From contig NZ_CP135918.1 in the NCBI RefSeq assembly GCF_032393985.1, forward strand, positions 3,348,001 to 3,412,000: a stretch of 64,000 nt of DNA. The letters run 5' to 3'. A model generated the notes under the pieces. That model was not told the DNA's origin. It was given only the letters and a program-made list of their open reading frames with translations, and searched no databases. The first letter of the stretch is position 1. Each line of letters starts with the position of its first letter. Of the stretch, positions 58,126 to 64,000 are shown in pieces. The translations under genes were made by a program, and so were the position numbers. The DNA comes from Fischerella sp. JS2. Lineage in GTDB: Bacteria > Cyanobacteriota > Cyanobacteriia > Cyanobacteriales > Nostocaceae.

Positions 58126-59247
58126 TCAAACACAATCAGAATTGTTCACCAAAGCCCGGCGTGCCAACTTTGCATAAGTCTTCACCGTTTCATAAGGGAT
58201 CCCCATATCCTGGGCGATAACTTGCAAAGATTCTCCCATTTCCCGACGCGCCAAAATAGTAGCCCATTTAGTTGCTATCTCTTCCGCCCGCACTCCTCCT
58301 GTCCGCTTGCGTTGCGCTTTAAAAATATCTGTTAAATCTTCAATTCTTTTTGCCAACAGACTTTCTACATTTGGCACTTCTGTCCCTGCTTGTAATGACC
58401 AACCTAAGCGTGTTTGACCCAATCCAAAGGTAGTTTTGTGACCAGTACCACAGTAAGGTGCAAACTTCCCTAAAGCATAAAATAACTGATAAAACTCCGG
58501 TCGCTTAGCTGCTTCTTTACTTAAACCAAACTCTACCGCTCCTGTAAATCCTGTGACAGCACCTTTCTTTCCTGCTAGTACTTTTGCGGATGTCACTTGG
58601 TGACGAGTAATTAACACATGATCATCCACCCAAGCCAGAAATGTTTCTTGGTCAACAGGCATACCAGAAAAGTCATTCCAACGACGCAGATAACTGTGGA
58701 AGACATTGGTAGGCATTGGTAAGGGTAGATGATGACCTTTGCGACGGAAACTGGTTGGACTTAAAAATTGTAGTGCTATTGTGTCTTCATGGTCAGAGTT
58801 GAGTAACTCAGCATACGTGACCGCATGAGTAATTTGACACGATTTTATTTGTAGGGGCGCATTCCGTAAATTTACTTCTGTGGGCGCATTTTTCAGCCAT
58901 TGCACCAGCCATGTTACTAGCCGCTTTGATAAAGCTGTCACATACCAATGGTAAGTATTGCTAGCAAAAAGGTGCAACTGTTTACCACTACTGACCAATT
59001 TTCCATCTAATGCAGAGATTGTAAAAGGTTTTTCTGACTCGCCATCATGGAGGTAAGCAGACAGTTCTGGATCTACAGCACGCACTTGATCGAGAAACCA
59101 GGCGTGCAGTCCAATAGTATATTGGGGATAGATGGAAACATCTGCTTTGGGGGCTAATTCAAAAACCAATCCCACTAGTTCCGTATTTGCTAACCAGCTG
59201 AGGTGAGATTCGTAGTTATTAATTATGCTTGGATTACTTGGAGGCAT
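58126..59247 (-). CDS. cas6: Cas6 endoribonuclease with C-terminal helix-turn-helix extension
   Basis: Cas6 cuts pre-crRNA within the repeat to make crRNAs. 373 residues; the N-terminal RAMP half has LHAWFLDQV with candidate catalytic His48; the second half has LQFLSPTSFRRKG and ends in the Cas6 Gly-rich loop TGHKTTFGLGQTRLGW (about 268-283). About 90 extra residues follow: a helical linker, then RREMGESLQVIAQDMGIPYE and TVKTYAKLARRAL, which reads as a helix-turn-helix. Most Cas6 proteins stop after the Gly-rich loop. It is transcribed convergently to the effector operon. ATG 59247. Confidence 0.9.
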   Translation of the reverse strand: MPPSNPSIINNYESHLSWLANTELVGLVFELAPKADVSIYPQYTIGLHAWFLDQVRAVDPELSAYLHDGESEKPFTISALDGKLVSSGKQLHLFASNTYHWYVTALSKRLVTWLVQWLKNAPTEVNLRNAPLQIKSCQITHAVTYAELLNSDHEDTIALQFLSPTSFRRKGHHLPLPMPTNVFHSYLRRWNDFSGMPVDQETFLAWVDDHVLITRHQVTSAKVLAGKKGAVTGFTGAVEFGLSKEAAKRPEFYQLFYALGKFAPYCGTGHKTTFGLGQTRLGWSLQAGTEVPNVESLLAKRIEDLTDIFKAQRKRTGGVRAEEIATKWATILARREMGESLQVIAQDMGIPYETVKTYAKLARRALVNNSDCV

Positions 59248-59533
59248 TGTTTAAAATTTAGAATAAATCATTAATTTTTTATTCCCCATTAGGGGAACAA
59301 AAGGTAATTTTAACAAAGCGATCGCTTTTGAGGGTTGAGCAGATAAAATTTTTACATATTAAAAGTAGCAGCATAAAATTCATCTGTCCGAGGACTGATG
59401 GCATTCAATCACCTTAGTATAAAAATCACATGATGAAAGTTAAATATTTTTCTAATCATTAGTCTTAACTTCTAACTCTTAAAATAAGAGTAGACACTGT
59501 TGAGATTTGTATAGTTATTAGGGATTACCTGTC

Positions 59534-60553
59534 ATGGCTCCCGCCGTTTTAATTGAAAACCTTAAAAAGCGCTACGGTTCGGTTGAAGCCGTCAAGGATG
59601 TTTCCTTTCAGGTAGAACCAGGAGAAATTTTTGGTTTACTTGGCCCCAACGGAGCCGGCAAAACTACTACCCTACGCGCTTTGTGTACTCTCACCACACC
59701 AGATGCTGGTAAAATCGAAGTATCTGGTATTTCCGTGATAGATAATCCAAGAGCAGCTAGAAAAAGACTTGGTTATGTAGCTCAGGAAGTAGCTATAGAT
59801 AAGGTATTAACTGGACGCGAACTCCTGCAACTGCAAGCAGCACTCTATCACTTAAACGCGACGGTGGCAAAACAGCGCGTTGAAGTGGTGCTAAATTTAC
59901 TCGGTTTGCAAGAATACGCAGAGCAAAAAACTGGCACATACTCTGGTGGTTTACGCAAACGCCTAGACTTAGCAGCTGGGTTACTACATGCACCAGATGT
60001 CCTAGTTTTAGATGAGCCAACAGTGGGGTTGGACATAGAAAGTCGTTTTATCGTCTGGGAATTTCTGCGTAAATTGCGCGAAGCTGGAACTACTGTAGTG
60101 ATTACCAGCCATTATTTAGAAGAAATTGACGCTTTAGCCGATCAGGTGGCGATAATTGACCGGGGTGTAGTCATCGCCAATGGTACACCATCCCAACTCA
60201 AAGATAAAGTGGGAGGCGATCGCATCACCCTGCGTATCCGCGAGTTTACACCCCCAGAAGAAGCAGAAAAAGCCAAAAACTTACTCGCACCTCTGCCATT
60301 TGTACAGGAAGTGATCATCAACAGCGCTCAAGGAAATTCTCTCAACTTAGTGGTAACACCACAAAACGATGCTTTGATTACCATCCAACAAGCGCTCAAT
60401 CATGCTGCACTACCTGTATTTGGTATTGCCCAATCTCGTCCTAGTTTAGACGACGTTTACCTCGCCGCCACAGGACGCACCCTCATGGATGCAGAACTAG
60501 CAGCCCTGGGAAGCCGTGATCCCAAAGCAGAGAAAAAGCAAAATATGAGATAG
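59534..60553 (+). CDS. ABC exporter ATP-binding protein, DrrA-like
   Basis: 339 residues. Walker A GPNGAGKTTTLRAL, signature YSGGLRKRLDLAAGL, Walker B VLVLDEPTVGLD, switch His in ITSHYLEEIDALAD, and the DrrA-type C-terminal domain (about 235-330). It energises export by the DrrB-like permease 108 bp downstream. Substrate unknown (lipids, antibiotics or glycolipids in this family). ATG 59534. Confidence 0.93.
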   Translation: MAPAVLIENLKKRYGSVEAVKDVSFQVEPGEIFGLLGPNGAGKTTTLRALCTLTTPDAGKIEVSGISVIDNPRAARKRLGYVAQEVAIDKVLTGRELLQLQAALYHLNATVAKQRVEVVLNLLGLQEYAEQKTGTYSGGLRKRLDLAAGLLHAPDVLVLDEPTVGLDIESRFIVWEFLRKLREAGTTVVITSHYLEEIDALADQVAIIDRGVVIANGTPSQLKDKVGGDRITLRIREFTPPEEAEKAKNLLAPLPFVQEVIINSAQGNSLNLVVTPQNDALITIQQALNHAALPVFGIAQSRPSLDDVYLAATGRTLMDAELAALGSRDPKAEKKQNMR

Positions 60554-60661
60554 ATGATGATTAGTAGTTAGTGGATAGTAGTTAGTTATTCCACTAATCA
60601 CTAACTACTATCCACTAACAATTCCCAATCCAAAATCCAAAATCTAAAATCCAAAATTGAT

Positions 60662-61558
60662 ATGAGTGGTACTGTTATACCTCCCAAATCAGAAATTAAC
60701 TGGCAGCAAGTGGCTGCACCACAAGTTTACGCTGATACAGCTCCTAATTTTGTTGGTGAACTAGTTCAAGAAACCTTGGCTTTGACACGCCGCTTGTTTA
60801 TTCAATTGCAACGCCGTCCTTCCACTCTACTTGCAGGCATTATTCAACCTGTAATGTGGTTAGTGCTATTTGGCGCCTTATTTCAAAACGCACCCAAAGG
60901 AATTTTTGGCAGTACAACAAATTACGCCCAATTTCTCAGTGCTGGTATCATTGTTTTTACTGCCTTTGGTGGAGCGTTAAATGCTGGTTTACCAGTCATG
61001 TTTGACCGTGAATTCGGCTTTTTGAATCGGCTGTTAGTTGCTCCTCTGGCATCACGATATTCGATTGTATTGGCTTCTGCCATCTTTATCATCAGCCAAA
61101 GTTTGCTGCAAGCAGCCGTGATAGTCGCAGCAGCAGGATTTCTCGGTGCAGGAGTGCCAGATATAGCTGGTTTGACTACTATTGCTTTGATTGTCTTTCT
61201 CCTGGCTTTGGGTGTAACAGCCCTCAGCTTAGGTTTGGCTTTTGCCCTACCCGGACATATTGAACTAATAGCAGTAATTTTTGTTACAAACCTGCCGCTA
61301 TTATTTGCTAGCACAGCTTTAGCTCCATTATCGTTTATGCCCCAGTGGTTACAGGTTGTAGCTACCCTTAATCCCCTTAGCTATGCCATTGAGCCTATTC
61401 GCTATCTTTACACCCATCAAGATTGGGGCTTAGGTAGCGTGGTGATGCACACCTTTTGGGGTGATGTTACCTTTGGTAGCGCCTTAGCTGTGTTGCTGGG
61501 TTTTGCTGTTGTTGCTTTATTAATTATTCAACCCCGACTGCGGCGGACTCTTTCTTAA
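60662..61558 (+). CDS. ABC-2 type permease, DrrB-like
   Basis: 298 residues with six hydrophobic helices. The ABC-2 features are QPVMWLVLFGALF, MFDREFGFLNRLLVAPLASRY and LATLNPLSYAIEPIRYLYTH before the last helix. The first 35 residues are a cytosolic tail. The 108-bp gap to the ATPase gene is filled by TTAGTGGATAGTAG-type repeats; they are probably still one transcription unit. Confidence 0.92.
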   Translation: MSGTVIPPKSEINWQQVAAPQVYADTAPNFVGELVQETLALTRRLFIQLQRRPSTLLAGIIQPVMWLVLFGALFQNAPKGIFGSTTNYAQFLSAGIIVFTAFGGALNAGLPVMFDREFGFLNRLLVAPLASRYSIVLASAIFIISQSLLQAAVIVAAAGFLGAGVPDIAGLTTIALIVFLLALGVTALSLGLAFALPGHIELIAVIFVTNLPLLFASTALAPLSFMPQWLQVVATLNPLSYAIEPIRYLYTHQDWGLGSVVMHTFWGDVTFGSALAVLLGFAVVALLIIQPRLRRTLS

Positions 61559-61698
61559 ATTGGAAAGCAAAGGTGAACAAGTAAAGGGAAAGGGGTCAAA
61601 AGTTTACCTCTTCCCTTTAAATTTTTCCTAGTCAAAGCCCTACCTCCTGCCTCTTTCGTTAAAATGGGTAGACAAATTTGAACTCGGTGGATGGGAAG

Positions 61699-61962
61699 AT
61701 GAGAGTTTGGCTAGCTTGCTTTGTAGTGCTGTTTGCCTTAGCACAGTTATTTGATTGGGTGCAAGGATTACAATTACCGCTACCTATTTATATTTTGGGT
61801 GGAGCATTTCTTGCGGTTGCATCCAATTATGAAAAACTATTTGGTACATATTTTAGTGATGTCACTGATACCAGTATGGAAGCATCAGTGGAACAAGTCC
61901 AGTTAGGTTCTCAAGGTGAGGCTACTGGTTCGATGATTGCTCCTGGAAGTGAAGATGAGTAA
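61699..61962 (+). CDS. Small membrane protein of unknown function
   Basis: 87 residues from ATG 61699, MRVWLACFVVLFALAQLFDW. One or two membrane helices (5-20; PLPIYILGGAFLAVASNYEK) are followed by an acidic, Ser/Gly-rich soluble tail ending in GSEDE. An upstream TTG (61678) would add 7 residues. No family name known to me. Confidence 0.65.
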   Translation: MRVWLACFVVLFALAQLFDWVQGLQLPLPIYILGGAFLAVASNYEKLFGTYFSDVTDTSMEASVEQVQLGSQGEATGSMIAPGSEDE

Positions 61963-62148
61963 AAACTTTTATTTTTTAGAAATCGACCACTGATGCATAC
62001 AGATGTACACAGATAAGGATTATCTGTACGCATTTCATCTGTTGGTTCACCCATTTGAGTAATGTTATTAATCCTCCTTGTGTTACACTCATATTACAAG
62101 TAAACTAGAGAGGCTAAAAATGAACCATCGGGACTTCTAAAGCCGGAC

Positions 62149-63150
62149 TTGACGAACCCAGCAAATGGCATTCACGTCATTAATCTTATCGTCTACAAAA
62201 TTGCTGAGGCTTTGTCCAAGTCTGGATATCCAGAACCAACTATTTGGCATTCTTCGCCCATAACCACAGTTGCCGACAATTTCGACAAACTTTATTTCAC
62301 TTCAGATAGTTTGTCTCGTTCTCCAAAATACACCCGCTACCTGAACGACGATAGGTTACTCAGAACTCACACCACCGCAATTATGCCAGAGTTACTTTCC
62401 CATCTCCAGGGAGAACAACTCATCCTCCACCCCGGTATCTGTTATCGCCGGGACGTGGTGGATAAAAGCCATGTGGGTGAACCTCATCAAATGGACGTAT
62501 GGTTAATTGGTAGTCGCGTCTCTAAAGTCCAATTCATTGAAACTATTCTCTATGCTGTGCTTCCAGGAGTATGCTACCGCCTGAACCAAACCTCACATCC
62601 TTACACCCGCAACGGGTTAGAAATAGAGGTTTCAGTTGATAACAAATGGATTGAAATAGGAGAATGTGGGGAAGTTCATCCTGATTTGTTGCGATCGCAT
62701 TCTAGGGGTTTAGCATCAGGATGGGGACTAGATCGTTTGGCAATGCTAGTAAAGGGAATAGATGACATTCGCTTCTTACGAAGTCCCCACCCCCGTATTG
62801 CAGCCCAAATGACAAATCTAGAACCTTACCGCCCAGTCTCTAATCAACCTAGTATCAGCCGCGATATGTCAATTGTCACGCCAGTAGATACAGAATTGGA
62901 AGATATCTGCGAACAAATAATAGAGGCTTTAGGCAATGACGCTGAACTTTTGGAATCAGTGGATGTATTGAGTGAAACTCATTATCACCAACTTCCTCCA
63001 CAAGCAATTCAACGCTTGAGTATGCAACCCCATCAAAAAAATCTTTTAGTGCGGATGACTCTGCGGAGTTTGCACAGTTCAATTACGAATTCAAAAGCAA
63101 ATATCCTCAGGGATTTGGTTTACCAAAAGATTCATAATTATCAGGTGTGA
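62149..63150 (+). CDS. PheRS-like protein: class II catalytic core plus FDX-ACB domain
   Basis: 333 residues combining the catalytic core of phenylalanyl-tRNA synthetase alpha subunit with a C-terminal anticodon-binding FDX-ACB domain normally at the end of the beta subunit. Motif 2 is ICYRRDVVDKSHVGEPHQMD and motif 3 SGWGLDRLAMLVKG; the FDX-ACB part is about 225-333 (SISRDMSIVTPVDTELEDI). This resembles the single-chain mitochondrial-type PheRS. The start is uncertain: TTG 62149 is the first usable codon, and an ATG at 62120 is out of frame and ends at once. It may be a paralogue with a different role. Confidence 0.8.
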   Translation: MTNPANGIHVINLIVYKIAEALSKSGYPEPTIWHSSPITTVADNFDKLYFTSDSLSRSPKYTRYLNDDRLLRTHTTAIMPELLSHLQGEQLILHPGICYRRDVVDKSHVGEPHQMDVWLIGSRVSKVQFIETILYAVLPGVCYRLNQTSHPYTRNGLEIEVSVDNKWIEIGECGEVHPDLLRSHSRGLASGWGLDRLAMLVKGIDDIRFLRSPHPRIAAQMTNLEPYRPVSNQPSISRDMSIVTPVDTELEDICEQIIEALGNDAELLESVDVLSETHYHQLPPQAIQRLSMQPHQKNLLVRMTLRSLHSSITNSKANILRDLVYQKIHNYQV

Positions 63151-63158
63151 AAAGCAGT

Positions 63159-63998
<840 letters not shown>

Positions 63999-64000
63999 AA

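Overview
The window comes from a filamentous, probably heterocyst-forming (Nostocales-type) cyanobacterium. I infer this from the abundant HIP1 octamer GCGATCGC, a cyanophycin operon (cphB-cphA), short tandem repeats and small hairpin repeats in most intergenic regions, very large hybrid histidine kinases with HAMP/GAF/receiver modules, a phytochrome-like GAF protein and a type III-D CRISPR locus. No rRNA or tRNA gene was seen. Species cannot be fixed from the sequence alone.

Region 1 (1-20.7 kb) is mostly housekeeping. It holds the tail of an ABC-2 permease, an EamA transporter, a small protein behind two tandem CIRCE-like heat-shock operators, tatC, nadB, a TM-helix-repeat (MscS-related) membrane protein, an aspartoacylase-family protein, argH, larB, an oligopeptide-type ABC binding lipoprotein, ispF, trmD, the cyanophycin pair cphB-cphA, and a 59-codon tatA convergent with cphA.

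Region 2 (20.7-29.3 kb) is a mobile/defence zone. It has two abutting MITE-like elements, a leader with a good sigma70-type promoter, and a CRISPR array of 23 repeats and 22 spacers, two of the spacers being near-identical. An IS1-family element sits 18 bp after the last repeat. Then come a two-GAF photoreceptor-like protein, an ABC-F ATPase, an IS4/IS701-like element that splits an Rpn-type gene, and a small membrane protein.

Region 3 (29.4-44.3 kb, all minus strand) is a signalling cluster: a REC-PAS-kinase-REC hybrid, a stand-alone CheB esterase domain, CheR, a CHASE3-HAMP-GAF-kinase-RECx3 hybrid, and a 2210-residue kinase whose N-terminal 1250 residues are about a dozen 92-residue HAMP-like repeats. 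The two large kinases share a ~930 bp almost identical block.

Region 4 (45.6-59.2 kb) is a type III-D-like CRISPR effector locus: cas10 (no HD, GGDD present), a Cas7-like RAMP, csx10, a Cas11-like small subunit, a second Cas7-like RAMP, a PD-(D/E)XK nuclease-like protein, a third RAMP, a Csx19-like protein, a fourth RAMP, an unrecognised helical/beta protein, and a convergent cas6 with a C-terminal helix-turn-helix extension. The locus looks damaged: cas10 has an in-frame TGA, and csx10 has an in-frame TAA plus an IS4-like insertion that itself contains an IS630-like element. No adaptation genes (cas1/cas2) and no recognisable CARF effector lie in the window, and the array is about 23 kb away.

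Region 5 (59.5-64 kb) has a DrrA/DrrB-type ABC exporter pair, a small membrane protein, a compact PheRS-like protein (catalytic core plus FDX-ACB domain) and the C-terminal part of an FGGY sugar kinase running off the window end.
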